A DNA stretch of 64,000 bases from Gammaproteobacteria bacterium (lineage in GTDB: Bacteria; Pseudomonadota; Gammaproteobacteria; Burkholderiales; Rhodocyclaceae), in assembly GCA_018824085.1 (NCBI GenBank), contig JAHJHI010000001.1, positions 1-64,000 of the forward strand, in the 5' to 3' direction. Shown in pieces: positions 34,930 to 45,100 of the stretch. Under the pieces are notes generated by a model, which searched no databases, had not been told where the DNA came from, and worked only from the letters and a program-made list of their open reading frames with translations. The translations under genes were made by a program, and so were the position numbers. Position 1 is the stretch's first letter. The number at the start of each line of letters is the position of its first letter.

Positions 34930-35773
34930 CCAGCAGACGGATCTGAACGCACTGGCTGCGCTCGCGCGGAAAGGCGATCGCGACGCACTGGAAGTGCTCG
35001 TGCGCGCCATTCAGAAGGACGTGTACAACCTCGCAGTGCGCTTTCTCTGGCATCCGCAGGATGCGGAGGACGCCACGCAGGAAATACTGATCCGCATCAT
35101 TACGGGCCTGGCCACCTTCGAAGGACGAAGCCGGTTCCGCACATGGGTCTACCGCGTGGCCAGCAACGCCTTGCTGACGCAAGGCAGGAAACGGATGGAG
35201 CAGGCGGCGCTGTCCTTCGACGCATTCGCCGAAGCGCTGGCCGACGGCCTGGCCCCTGGCACACCCGAACCGAGCTCGAGCGCCTCTGATGATCCCGCTG
35301 AAGCCCTCATGCTCGAAGAGGTCAAGGTCGGCTGCACCCATGCGATGCTGCTCTGCCTGGACCGCGACCACAGACTTGCCTACATACTCGGCGAAGTGCT
35401 CGATCTCGACCATGGCGAAGGCGCGGACATTCTCGTCATTACGCGCGCAGCGTTCCGCAAGCGGCTGTCACGTGCCACTCAGCGCATCACTTCTTTCATG
35501 ACCGGGCATTGCGGCCTCATTGATTCCGGCAATCAATGCCGGTGCAGGCTCAAGATCGGATGCGCCATCAAACGGGGACACGTTCGCCCGGAAGCCCCCC
35601 TGTTCGCACAGTCCCTGACGCATGCACAGCGTTTTCCGGAGGTGCTCAGAACCATCCGCCAGCTCGAACAGGGGCGCCGGGCTGCGGCGCTGTACCGGTC
35701 TCATCCCGATCTGGCGCCTTCGACGCCGTTCAACACCTGGCTGAAGCAGCTCCTGACGTTCGAATCCGGTTGA
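34919..35773 (+). CDS. ECF-family RNA polymerase sigma factor with C-terminal extension
   Basis: This 284-residue protein has a sigma-2 region (about 25-85: RAIQKDVYNLAVRFLWHPQDAEDATQEILIRI, FRTWVYRVASNAL) and a sigma-4 region (about 135-190: LDRDHRLAYILGEVLDLDHGEGADIL...FRKRLSRA). A C-terminal extension of some 90 residues carries the Cys motif GHCGLIDSGNQCRCR, seen in a subgroup of ECF factors. No anti-sigma gene is adjacent; the extension or the coupled SRPBCC protein may regulate it. Target promoters are unknown. It is convergent with the ETF-QO gene. Confidence 0.88.
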   Translation: MPDDQQTDLNALAALARKGDRDALEVLVRAIQKDVYNLAVRFLWHPQDAEDATQEILIRIITGLATFEGRSRFRTWVYRVASNALLTQGRKRMEQAALSFDAFAEALADGLAPGTPEPSSSASDDPAEALMLEEVKVGCTHAMLLCLDRDHRLAYILGEVLDLDHGEGADILVITRAAFRKRLSRATQRITSFMTGHCGLIDSGNQCRCRLKIGCAIKRGHVRPEAPLFAQSLTHAQRFPEVLRTIRQLEQGRRAAALYRSHPDLAPSTPFNTWLKQLLTFESG

Positions 35774-35791
35774 GGTCCGACACCTTCCTCA

Positions 35792-35826
35792 GGCGTCTGC
35801 CCTGCCAAAAGCACCGGACAGACGCC
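35792..35826. terminator. Weak hairpin between convergent genes
   Basis: GGCGTCTG and CAGACGCC are perfect 8-base arms around a 19-base loop, between the stops of the sigma factor gene and the ETF-QO gene. The long loop and lack of a T-tract make terminator function uncertain. The rest of 35774-35943 shows no gene. Confidence 0.35.
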
Positions 35827-35943
35827 CGGAATCCGTTGCGGATGGCTGACCTATGCAATGGTCTCCAGGGCAGGCCGCGTGTCCAATTTCGTCCTCGTGC
35901 GGATGATTCCCGTACCCGCCGGACGGCAGGCGTCAGGCGTGCG

Positions 35944-37590
35944 TCACATGCCGTTGTAGATCGGCCCCTCACCGCCTTGCGGCACCGTCCAGTCGATGTT
36001 CTGCGTCGGGTCCTTGATGTCGCAGGTCTTGCAGTGCACGCAGTTCTGCGCGTTGATCTGCAGACGCGGGCCGTCCGGTTCCCGCACGATTTCATAGACG
36101 CCCGCCGGGCAGTAGCGCTGCTCCGGCGCATCGTAGGCCGCAAGGTTCACGCTGATCGCGACCTGTTCATCCCCGAGCTTCAGATGACAGGGCTGGTCTT
36201 CCTCGTGGTTCGTGTTCGACAGGAACACCGACGACAGGCGGTCGAACGTGAGCACGCCGTCCGGCCTGGGGTAGTCGATCGGCGTACAGGCGGCGGCCGG
36301 CTGCAGCGCCGTGTGGTCGGCGTCGTTGCGCAGCGTCCACGGCACGTTGCCCTTGAACAGCAGTTGCTCCGCACCATAGAGCAGGGAGCCGAGCCACAGC
36401 CCGCGCTTCATGTACGGTTTGAAGTTGCGCGTGCGGTACAGCTCCTCGCGCAGCCAGCTTGCGCGGAACGCCGTGGGGTAGTCGGCGAGCGCGTCACCGG
36501 CGCGCCCGGCGACGATGGCGTCGACGGCCGCGTCGGCGGCCAGCATGCCGCTCTTGATCGCCGCGTGGCTGCCCTTGATGCGCGCCGCGTTCAGGAAGCC
36601 GGCGTCGTCGCCGATCAGCGCGCCGCCCGGGAACACGAGCTTCGGCAGGCTTTGCAGGCCGCCGGCCGCAATCGCCCGCGCGCCGTAGGACACGCGCGTG
36701 CCGCCTTCGATGTGTGCGCGGATGGACGGATGCGTCTTGTAGCGCTGGAACTCGTCGAACGGCGACAGGTGCGGATTGCTGTAATTGAGTCCGACGACGT
36801 AGCCGATGGCCACCAGATTGCCGTCGAGGTGATAGATGAAGCCGCCGCCATAGGTTGCGTTGTCCATCGGCCAGCCGGCCGTGTGCACGACGAGACCGGG
36901 CCGGCTTTGCGCGGCCGGCACTTCCCACAACTCCTTGATGCCCAGGCCGTAGCTCTGCGGATCGACGCCGTCACGCAGGTCAAAGCGCTGTTCCAGCGCC
37001 TTGCCCAGATGCCCTCGACAGCCTTCGCCGAACAGCGTGTATTTCGCGCGCAGCACCATGCCGGGCTGGAAGGCGGGGCCGGGCGTGCCGTCGCGCGCAA
37101 CGCCCATGTCGCCGGTGATCACGCCGGCCACGGCGCCGTCGTCGTCGAACAGCACGCTGGCGCCCGCGAATCCGGCATAGACCTCGACGCCCAGCGCTTC
37201 CGCCTGTTCGCCCAGCCACTTCACGACATGGCCGAGGCGAACGATGTAGTTGCCGTCATTGCGGAAGCTGTCCGGCAACAGGGCGTGCGGCACTTCCCGC
37301 GCGCCGGTCGCGGACAGGAAGAGCACGCTGTCCCGCGTGACCGCCGTGTGCAGCGGCGCACCGGTGCTCGCCCACTCGGGCAGCAGCTCGGTCAGCGCGC
37401 GCGGGTCCATGACGGCGCCGGACAGGATGTGCGCCCCGACTTCGGACGCTTTCTCGATGACGCATACCGACAGTTCGATGCCGGCTTTGAGCGCCTGTTG
37501 CCGTGCCCGGATCGCTGCCGCGAGCCCGGCCGGCCCGGCGCCGACCACCAGCAGGTCAAACTCCATGGAGTCGCGTTCGATTTCACTCAT
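35944..37590 (-). CDS. Electron transfer flavoprotein-ubiquinone oxidoreductase
   Basis: This 548-residue membrane-associated flavoprotein passes electrons from ETF (acyl-CoA and other dehydrogenases) to the quinone pool. The N-terminus has the FAD Rossmann motif VVGAGPAGLAAAIRARQQ. The middle has GEGCRGHLGKALEQRF and GGLQSLPKLVFPGGALIGDDAGFLN. The end has the 4Fe-4S cluster motif NCVHCKTCDIKDPTQNIDW. Length and motif order agree with full-length ETF-QO. No etfAB genes are adjacent, and it stands alone on the minus strand. Confidence 0.96.
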   Translation of the reverse strand: MSEIERDSMEFDLLVVGAGPAGLAAAIRARQQALKAGIELSVCVIEKASEVGAHILSGAVMDPRALTELLPEWASTGAPLHTAVTRDSVLFLSATGAREVPHALLPDSFRNDGNYIVRLGHVVKWLGEQAEALGVEVYAGFAGASVLFDDDGAVAGVITGDMGVARDGTPGPAFQPGMVLRAKYTLFGEGCRGHLGKALEQRFDLRDGVDPQSYGLGIKELWEVPAAQSRPGLVVHTAGWPMDNATYGGGFIYHLDGNLVAIGYVVGLNYSNPHLSPFDEFQRYKTHPSIRAHIEGGTRVSYGARAIAAGGLQSLPKLVFPGGALIGDDAGFLNAARIKGSHAAIKSGMLAADAAVDAIVAGRAGDALADYPTAFRASWLREELYRTRNFKPYMKRGLWLGSLLYGAEQLLFKGNVPWTLRNDADHTALQPAAACTPIDYPRPDGVLTFDRLSSVFLSNTNHEEDQPCHLKLGDEQVAISVNLAAYDAPEQRYCPAGVYEIVREPDGPRLQINAQNCVHCKTCDIKDPTQNIDWTVPQGGEGPIYNGM

Positions 37591-37724
37591 GTGCTTCGCT
37601 TCTTTCCGCTTGATTCGCCTGCGCCACGCCGGCGCCCACTGCGATCAGAACAGACCGGCGTTGCTACGCAAAGCCCGGCGCGGCTTATCGGTTCATAACG
37701 CCCCGAAAGCCGCACCGGCCGGTG

Positions 37725-38588
37725 TCAGCCCTTGCCACCGGCGCGCGCGAAGATGCCGGCCACTGCGTCCTTCAGGTCGGCCGGCAGCACGACCACCTTG
37801 GCGTTCGGCGATTCACCCAGCTTGTTCAGCGCAGCCACGTACTTTTCACCCAGCAGATACATCATCGGCAGTTGCTGGTCGCCGAGCGAAGCCATGACCC
37901 GGCGGATCGACTCCGCGCTCGCTTCGGCCAGCGTCACCTGCGCGGTCGCGTCGCGCTTGGCGGATTCCAGCCGCGCTTCCGCTTCCAGGATCATCGACTG
38001 CTTCTGCCCTTCCGAGCGCGTCACCATCGCCTTGCGTTCGCGCTCGGCGCTCGCCTGCTGTTCCATCGCGCGCTGCATGGAATCGGACGGATTGATGTCC
38101 TGGATTTCCACCGATTTCACCGTCAGGCCCCAGTCGATCGCCTCGTCGGCGATGCTCTCGCGCAGCCGCACCTTGATCTTGTCGCGGCTCGACAGCGCCT
38201 GGTCGAGATCCATTTCGCCGACGATGGAACGCAGCGTCGTCATGATGAGGTTGCGGATCGCCTCGGTGAAGTCGGTCACGCCGTACACCGCCTTCACCGG
38301 GTCGGTCACCTTGATGAAGGCCACCGCATTGGTGCGGATGACCGCGTTGTCGCGCGTGATCACCTCCTGCTCCTGCACGTCCAGGATGATGTCCTTCGTG
38401 ACAACACGGTAGGCCACGTCATCGAGATACGGAATGATGATGTTGAGTCCCGGCAGCAGCGTGCGCAGGTATTTGCCCATGCGCTGCACCACCCATTCTT
38501 CGCCCTGCGGCACGATGCGCAGCCCCTTGGCAAGCGTGACGACCGCGAACGCCAGCAGCGCGATGACAACGACCAGACCTGAACTCAT
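37725..38588 (-). CDS. SPFH/stomatin-like membrane protein (QmcA/paraslipin type)
   Basis: This 287-residue protein has an N-terminal membrane helix (LVVVIALLAFAVVTLAKGL) followed by the SPFH/band-7 domain (VPQGEEWVVQRMGKYLRTLLPGLNIIIPYLDDVAYRV) and a coiled-coil region (QRAMEQQASAERERKAMVTRSEGQKQ), with the ADLKDAVAGIF end typical of slipins. It forms large oligomers that organise membrane microdomains. It is coupled to an upstream nfeD gene (4-base overlap), the classic slipin/NfeD pair. Confidence 0.93.
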   Translation of the reverse strand: MSSGLVVVIALLAFAVVTLAKGLRIVPQGEEWVVQRMGKYLRTLLPGLNIIIPYLDDVAYRVVTKDIILDVQEQEVITRDNAVIRTNAVAFIKVTDPVKAVYGVTDFTEAIRNLIMTTLRSIVGEMDLDQALSSRDKIKVRLRESIADEAIDWGLTVKSVEIQDINPSDSMQRAMEQQASAERERKAMVTRSEGQKQSMILEAEARLESAKRDATAQVTLAEASAESIRRVMASLGDQQLPMMYLLGEKYVAALNKLGESPNAKVVVLPADLKDAVAGIFARAGGKG

Positions 38589-39043
38589 GCTGTTCCTCCC
38601 GTATTGACCCGACCCACCTTGAGCAGGCTGCCCTCGACCGACAGCACCTTCACCCGTTCTCCGACCGCCATCGCTTCGTCACCGATGCAGTCCCACACAT
38701 CGGTGCCGAGCAGCGGTTTCTGAAAGCGCACCTGGCCACGCCCGAACGGCGTCACTTCGCGCACCACCAGCCCGACCTCTCCCAGCACGTCGTCCGACAT
38801 GCCGCTGCGCGTCTCGTGCTGGTCTGCGCGGAATACGCGGAACCAGAAGAACACCAGCGCGCACGACAGCACGGTCCACAGAGCCACCTGCAGCGTGAGC
38901 GTCAGCCCGGGCATGGTCGCCAGCAGCAGGCCGATGCCCAGGGCACCGACACCGAACCACACCAGCACCATGCCGGGCACCGCCAGTTCGGCCACGATCA
39001 GCGCCAGCCCGGCCACCAGCCAGTGCCACCATTCGATATCCAT
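38585..39043 (-). CDS. NfeD-family membrane protein
   Basis: This 152-residue short-form NfeD has two or three N-terminal membrane helices (WHWLVAGLALIVAELAVPGMVLVWFGVGALGIGLLL; LTLQVALWTVLSCALVFFWF) and a C-terminal OB-fold (GEVGLVVREVTPFGRGQVRFQ, VGERVKVLSVEGSLLKV). It partners the slipin encoded downstream and affects its assembly in the membrane. The protease domain of long NfeD proteins is absent. The two genes overlap by 4 bases. Confidence 0.92.
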   Translation of the reverse strand: MDIEWWHWLVAGLALIVAELAVPGMVLVWFGVGALGIGLLLATMPGLTLTLQVALWTVLSCALVFFWFRVFRADQHETRSGMSDDVLGEVGLVVREVTPFGRGQVRFQKPLLGTDVWDCIGDEAMAVGERVKVLSVEGSLLKVGRVNTGGTA

Positions 39044-39083
39044 GCGTAATCCCCGCGTCAGGTCCGGACCGCAGTGTAGCCTT

Positions 39084-40010
39084 TCAGCGACCGCAATCGC
39101 CGAGCGCCATCAGGTGGGCGGCCACGGCGCCGCCCAGCGTATCGAGCCGATAGCCGCCCTCCAGCGTCGACACGATGCGCCCCTGCGCGGACGCTTCCGC
39201 GATGTCCCGCAACTCGTGCGTGAGCCAGCGGTAGTCCGATGCGTCGAGCCGGACGTCTGCCAGCGGGTCTTCGACATGGGCGTCGAACCCGGCCGACACC
39301 AGCAGCAGTTGCGGCCTGAACGCGCGCAGCGCCGGCAGGCCGGTGTCGCGCCAGTGGCGGCGGAACGCCTCGGCGCCGTCACCGGCGGCGAGGCGCATCG
39401 GCACATAGCCGGCGCGCTCGGGGAAATCACCCAGCGGGTAGTAGGGATGCTGGAAGCTGTCCGCCATCAACACCCGCGCGTCGCGCCGGAACATGCTTTC
39501 GGTGCCGTTGCCGCGATGCACGTCGAAATCCGCGATGGCCACGCGCTCGACACCATGGCTGGCGAGTGCATGCGCAACGCCGATCGCTGCATTGCCGTAA
39601 ATGCAGAAACCCATCGCGTCGCCCGCGCGCGCATGGTGGCCGGGCGGACGGGTGGCGCAGAACGCCGCTGTTGCGCGGCCGCTCATCACCAGATCGACCG
39701 CATGCACGACGGCGCCCGCCGCACGCGATGCCGCCGCCAGCGAACCGGGCGACATGACGGTATCCGCGTCGAGGGCGTGCACGCCACTGGACGGCGCCGC
39801 GCGCTCGACCGCATCCAGATAGTCCGCATGGTGCACCCGTGCCAGCTGTTCCCGGCTCGCGCGCGGTGCGTCGACCCGCTGCCAGGTCCGCGCCAGCCCG
39901 CCGGCCGCCAGCGCTTCGAGCACGGCTTCGAGGCGCGCGCGCGATTCGGGATGGCGGGGCCCGGGCTGGTGCTCCAGACAGTCGGCGTGGGTGACGAGCG
40001 CGCATTTCAT
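39084..40010 (-). CDS. Histone-deacetylase-like amidohydrolase / acetylpolyamine hydrolase family
   Basis: This 308-residue Zn enzyme is of the class II HDAC fold. It has FCATRPPGHHARAGDAMGFCIYGNAAIG with the catalytic His pair, the Zn-binding IADFDVHRGNGTESMF, VLMADSFQHPYYP and the third Zn-ligand region LLVSAGFDAHVEDPLADVRL, then LEGGYRL. It removes acyl groups from lysine or polyamine amides in the cytoplasm; the bacterial substrate is unknown. The ORF track extends it by 91 codons into the promoter region, but ATG at 40010 (MKCALVTHADCLEHQPG) is the normal family start. It is divergent from a histidine kinase gene. Confidence 0.92.
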   Translation of the reverse strand: MKCALVTHADCLEHQPGPRHPESRARLEAVLEALAAGGLARTWQRVDAPRASREQLARVHHADYLDAVERAAPSSGVHALDADTVMSPGSLAAASRAAGAVVHAVDLVMSGRATAAFCATRPPGHHARAGDAMGFCIYGNAAIGVAHALASHGVERVAIADFDVHRGNGTESMFRRDARVLMADSFQHPYYPLGDFPERAGYVPMRLAAGDGAEAFRRHWRDTGLPALRAFRPQLLLVSAGFDAHVEDPLADVRLDASDYRWLTHELRDIAEASAQGRIVSTLEGGYRLDTLGGAVAAHLMALGDCGR

Positions 40011-40145
40011 GTGCGCAGTGTAAGGGGAGCCGGTTTCTCCGCGCGCCGCCGTCTGCGCGCAGCGGGAAAGTCGCCAGCGCGGAGCGGGAGGATTTCCCGA
40101 AGGCCTTCGCATTAGCATGCGTTTTTGAACAGTCGGGACAGCAGC

Positions 40146-41498
40146 ATGAGTCTGCGCTTCAGACTCACCCTCATCATCGGCTCGCTGATGACCTTGCTGG
40201 TCATCGTGGACAGCGTACGCAGACTCTACGACGCCCACGACGACGCGATTGCCGAGATGGATTCGGTCGCCCTGCTCGCGCACGCCCTGCTGCCCAGCGC
40301 GCTGTCGCCCCCGCCGCCCGGCATGAGCGCAGAGACGCTGCTTTCACACATTGAACTGACACGACACCTGAGCACGCTGCGCCACCTCACCGTCGAGATC
40401 CACGCGCTTGACGGCCGTCTGGTGCAGACCTCGCGCGCCCTGCCCCAACCGGCCGCCCCGGCGGCACTCGGCTGGATGGGTGACCGCCTGCGCAGCAAGG
40501 CGCCACTGCGCAAGGACATCCTCGTGGGCGAGCGGGTCATCGGCTACTACCTGCTGGTGCCCAACGCCGACGACGAATTGCGCGAGATATGGGCTGACTA
40601 CGTGAAGCAGACGTCGATGGTGGTCGCCATCGGCCTGATTGCCTGCGCACTCGTTTTCTGGGCCGTCGGACGCGCGCTGCATCCGCTCGGCAGCGTCATG
40701 CGCGCGCTGTCGGCGATCGGCGAGGGGCGACTGGACGCGCGGCTGGACAACGTCGGGCCGGGCGACCTGCTGCCGCTGTCGAATTCCTTCAATGCGATGG
40801 CCGCGACGCTGGAAATCGCGGTCAACGAGCGCGCCCGGCTGCTGCGAAAACTGATCACGCACGAAGAGGAAATACGGCAGTCGCTCGCGCGCGACCTGCA
40901 CGACGAACTGAGCCCGTACCTGGTCGCGATCCACCCGCACGCGCGCCTGCTGGCCGACGCCTGCAACGAGCGCCCGGAACTGGTCGAGCACCGCGACGCG
41001 GCGCGCTGGATGTCGGACCAGGTCGGCCACCTGCTGCGCCTCGTGCGCAACCTGCTGGAGCACCTGCGTCCGCCGGACATCGAGGAACTGGGCCTGAAGC
41101 ATGCGCTGACGGAACTCGGCACGCAGCGCAGCCGGGGGCATGACCGCGCCCAGGTCGTGTTCCACCTCGACGACTCGCTGGAGCGACTGTCGCCGATGCA
41201 TGACATCACGCTTTACCGCATCGTCCAGGAATGCCTGACCAATACCGTCAAGCACGCTCGCTGCACCCGCATCGACATTTATCTGGATATCGACGAAGCG
41301 GCCTCGCGCGTGGTGCTGCGCGTGACCGACGACGGCGCACCACTGCCGCACGCACCGCCGGACAGCGGCTTCGGGCTGGTCGGCATGCGCGAACGCGCCC
41401 TTGCGCTGGGCGGAGACTGCCAGGCCGGTCCGCGCAATGGCGACGGCTGGGAGGTCACCGCCTGGCTGCCACTGAAAACCTCGCTACAGGAAAAATGA
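40146..41498 (+). CDS. NarX/UhpB-type sensor histidine kinase (HisKA_3)
   Basis: This kinase is 450 residues long. Two membrane helices (about 4-25 and 150-175) flank a periplasmic sensor of some 120 residues with no recognisable ligand motif. A HAMP domain follows (ALSAIGEGRLDARLDNVGPGDLLPLSNSFNAM), then the dimerisation/phosphoacceptor helix with His in LARDLHDELSPYL (about 252), and an HATPase_c domain (IVQECLTNTVKHARC; GFGLVGMRERALALGG). It autophosphorylates and passes phosphate to the LuxR-type regulator encoded immediately downstream with a 4-base overlap. ATG at 40146 is preferred to the TTG at 40125. The signal is unknown. Confidence 0.93.
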   Translation: MSLRFRLTLIIGSLMTLLVIVDSVRRLYDAHDDAIAEMDSVALLAHALLPSALSPPPPGMSAETLLSHIELTRHLSTLRHLTVEIHALDGRLVQTSRALPQPAAPAALGWMGDRLRSKAPLRKDILVGERVIGYYLLVPNADDELREIWADYVKQTSMVVAIGLIACALVFWAVGRALHPLGSVMRALSAIGEGRLDARLDNVGPGDLLPLSNSFNAMAATLEIAVNERARLLRKLITHEEEIRQSLARDLHDELSPYLVAIHPHARLLADACNERPELVEHRDAARWMSDQVGHLLRLVRNLLEHLRPPDIEELGLKHALTELGTQRSRGHDRAQVVFHLDDSLERLSPMHDITLYRIVQECLTNTVKHARCTRIDIYLDIDEAASRVVLRVTDDGAPLPHAPPDSGFGLVGMRERALALGGDCQAGPRNGDGWEVTAWLPLKTSLQEK

Positions 41499-42181
41499 TG
41501 ACGCCGAACACTGCCATCCGGGTTCTACTTGTCGACGACCACGCAGTCGTCCGTGCCGGCTACCGGCGCTTCCTCGAGCACAGCCGGATCATGGAGGTCG
41601 TCGGCGAAGCAAGCACCGCCGACGAGGCTTACCAGCAGTTCCGCCTGATGAAGCCGGACGTCGTGGTGATGGACATTTCATTGCCCGGCGCGAGCGGCAT
41701 CGAAGCGGCGCGCCGCATCCTCGCGCTCGACGGGCGGGCCCGCGTGCTCATCTTCTCGATGCACGCGCAGCCGGCCTTCGCGCGCCAGGCGCTGGAAGCG
41801 GGCGCCATCGGCTTCCTCACCAAGGACACCGAGCCCGAGGCGCTGGTGCAGGCCGTTCAGGCCGCCGCCCACGGACGGCGCACATTGAGCCCGCGCGTGG
41901 CGGAACTGCTCGCGCTCGACAACGTGATGCCGGACGAACGCCGGCTCGACGTGCTGACGCCGCGCGAATTCGAAATCTGCCGCTTGCTGCTGGCCGGCAT
42001 GTCGGTGGACGAGATCGCCGACGCGCTCAAGCTCAGCCCGAAGACGATTTCCAACCGCATGAGCGAAATCCGCCAGAAGCTCGACGTGCGCAGCGACGTG
42101 GAACTGGTTCGCCTGGCGACCGCCGCCGGGCTGGTGCCCTGGGCGGCGCGGCCCGACGTGTCCGGCGAATCGGTCGCCTGA
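41495..42181 (+). CDS. LuxR/NarL-type response regulator
   Basis: This 228-residue protein has a receiver domain (VLLVDDHAVVRAGYRRFLE; phosphoacceptor Asp in VVVMDISLPG near residue 57; Lys in FLTKDTEPEALV) and a C-terminal LuxR HTH (LTPREFEICRLLLAGMSVDEIADALKLSPKTISNRMSEI). Activated by the adjacent kinase. The ORF track begins 88 codons too early, inside the kinase gene. The start is one of two adjacent ATGs (41495 or 41498). It is convergent with the TonB receptor gene; its regulon is unknown. Confidence 0.93.
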   Translation: MMTPNTAIRVLLVDDHAVVRAGYRRFLEHSRIMEVVGEASTADEAYQQFRLMKPDVVVMDISLPGASGIEAARRILALDGRARVLIFSMHAQPAFARQALEAGAIGFLTKDTEPEALVQAVQAAAHGRRTLSPRVAELLALDNVMPDERRLDVLTPREFEICRLLLAGMSVDEIADALKLSPKTISNRMSEIRQKLDVRSDVELVRLATAAGLVPWAARPDVSGESVA

Positions 42182-42188
42182 TGTCACC

Positions 42189-45100
42189 TCAGCGCGGATC
42201 GAACTGGTAGCTCAGGCTCAGCCAGATGCCGCGCCGAGCGCCCGGCGCCAGGAAATTGGCACTCAGCCAGTCGCTCGAATTGTGGTTGAAACCGTCCGGG
42301 CCAATGGCGCCGTGGATCGACGGCGAGAACGGATTCACGCCGAGACGGCCGGCGCTGAAGTATTCCTTGTCGAGCACGTTGTTGATGCGCATGCCGAACG
42401 TCCATTCCGGCGTGAGCTTGTAGCTGGTCTGGAAATTGAAGACGACGTGGCCCGGAACGGAACCCTTGTTCCCGGTCGGCTGCAGACTGACCATCTGCGT
42501 TCCGGTGATGACGCCGCTGCCGTTGTAGGTATTGACCGGCACCTGCCGCACGACACCTTCCCTGTGCTCGTTGTTTTCGTTGCCGCGTACATAGGCGGTC
42601 GAGTGCGCGATCGCCGTCACCCCGACCGTCCACCGGTCAGTCACGTCATAGCTCAGCGTGGCGTTCAGGTTGTGCAGCGGAATGCCGGGCATGCGATTGC
42701 CCGGCTTGACGCGAATGCGTCCGACCGGTTCGTCCCGGTCGTAGATGCACTGGCCGGATGCGTTGCAGTACGGCTCAAGCGTCGCACTGCTGTTGTCGTT
42801 CGACGCCATGATGAAGGTGTCCTGGAAGGTGGCGTCGGTCAGCGCGTAGTTCAGCCGCACGCGTGCCTTGCCCAGCCGGGCGGAAATGCCGGCTTCGATG
42901 CCCTGCCGCCGCGTATCGCCGATGCTGTCGAAGAAGCTGCGGTTGCCCGGATAGGTCACCAGATAGATGTCGTCCTTCAGATTGGTGCGATAGGCGCCCA
43001 GATTCCACTCGATGTTCTCGCCCCAGCTGCCGCGCATGCCGAAGTCGATCGTCTCCGCGCGGATCTGCGGCAGGTAGGGATCACCCGACAGCGTCGAGGG
43101 CAGCGAACATGAGCGGTTTTCGAGCAGGCCTTTCTCGATGTACTTGTTGCCGCCCATGCTGACCGGCGTGCGGTCGAGCGCGCAGCCCAGTTCGATGACC
43201 GACGGCGTGCGCGCGCCGCGCGCCCAGTTGCCGTAGATGTTCAGGTCCGGTCTGGCCTGCCAGGCGCCGCCGACGGACGGATTCAGCGAACGATAGGTGA
43301 ACGCTTCGGTTTCCGCGGGATTGACGACGCGCGCCAGGTCCGGCACGCGATAGCCGGTGGCCGGGCAGACGCCATCGACGCAGATGTCGTAGAAGTTCGG
43401 ATAGGCCTCGTACTGGGACAGATCGAATACCGTGAAGCCGTGACTGCGCGATGCCAGCACGTTCCTGACCCGGGTGTGGTTGAAACGCACGGCGCCGGTC
43501 AGATGCACCGTCTCGACCGGGCTCCAGGTTTCGCTGGCGTACAGGCTCTTGGTGATCGAGGTGCCGGCGAAATCGTTGTTGCGCACTTCCTCGTCGGCCG
43601 CCGCGTACTGATCCAGTATTTCGTCCGGCGCCAGGTAGGCATTGCGTTCGGCGTCGAGCAGTCCGAGCATCTGGCCGCTGCCATAGCTCGCCTTCGCGCT
43701 GTCGATCGAGGCGCCGACCATGAACTTGTGGCGATCCAGGTTCCAGTTCAGCTGCATCGATGCACCGAGCACGAGCTGTTCGATCCGCGTCCGGGTCAGC
43801 ACGGCCGTCGGGACGCCTTCGACGACGCCGGGACGCGTCGTGCCGAAGCCGTCGGTGACCAGCACGCCGCCGGTGACCGGATCGCGCTGGGTCAGTTCGC
43901 CCTTCTCGGATGTGACGTCCCGCGTCTGCGAGGCGGCGCATTTGTCGCCATTGAGGGGATTGATCACCATGACGGCATGCTTCACGCCGTCCGGCGTGTA
44001 GAAGAAGTTTCCCGTCATGCCGCCCAGCACGTCGACGTCGCCCGCCGGTACACGGGGGGCGGATCCACCGACCCATACGGCGTTGTAATACGCAGGTTCT
44101 CCGTTTGAATAGGCGGTGGTTTCGCCCGGATTCACGGTGGTGAATCCGGATGCCTGAGGGCCATAGAAGAGGTACTGGTGGTAGTTCTTCCAGATCGTGA
44201 ACTCGCTGATCGCATGCGCGGCGTAGTCGTCCGGAAGGTCGGCGTTGAACGCGCCGGCCGGCAGCAGGGACGGATCGGCGACGCCGTTATTGACGTAATC
44301 CATCAGGAAGTCCAGGAATTCCGGATACGCCGGCGAGAACCAGTCGTTCGGGTCGAACGCGACGACGTAGTAGTCGGGCAGGCCGTACTTGTTGGTGCTG
44401 TTGTACAGGCAGGTGTACTCCTCTCCGGGATCGAGCTTGCGCCGCGCGTAGTCGCCCCTGTGCTCGGTATAGACGTCGGCGCCCAGTGCACGGCGATCGC
44501 TGTTGCGCCGATATACCTGACCGGTGATCGTGAAGTTGTCATTGACGATGAAGCTGCCGGACAGCTGCAGTTGCAGCAGCCGGTTCTTCGTCGTGTCCGG
44601 CGAGGTGAACACGCCGTTGCGGTCCTGCGCGTACATCTGGCCGGGAATCAGGCCATTGCCGACGAGGTCGTTCCAGACATAGAGCGAGCTGAGATTCAGG
44701 TCCAGCCGGTCGCTGCGGTAACTGCCCTTGCCGAACACCTGGTTTACCTTGCTCGGCGAATTGTCGCGCCAGCCGTCCTCGACGAAGAAGTTGCCCGCAC
44801 CGAACAGGCCCGCGCTGCCGTTGTTCCAGCCGCCGGACACCTGCAGCTGGTTGCGGCCGAAAGCGCCGGTGAGCAGTTCGGCGTCGACGCCCGGACTGTC
44901 GAAACCGCTCTTGGTGCGCATCGAGAATGCGCCGCCCAGCGTACCGAGGCCGAAGATGGGGTTGGAGCCCGGAAAGACGTCGAATCCCGACAGCGCGTTC
45001 ATCGGAATCATGTCCCAGTTCACGACGTCACCGAACGGCTCGTTCACGCGGATGCCGTCGATGAACACCGACAGGCCCTGCGGCGTGCCGAGTTGCGGAC

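Noticed and set aside
35536-37698. 720-codon plus-strand ORF opposite ETF-QO
   Set aside because: Arg/Val/His-rich shadow; the minus strand carries FAD and 4Fe-4S motifs in order.
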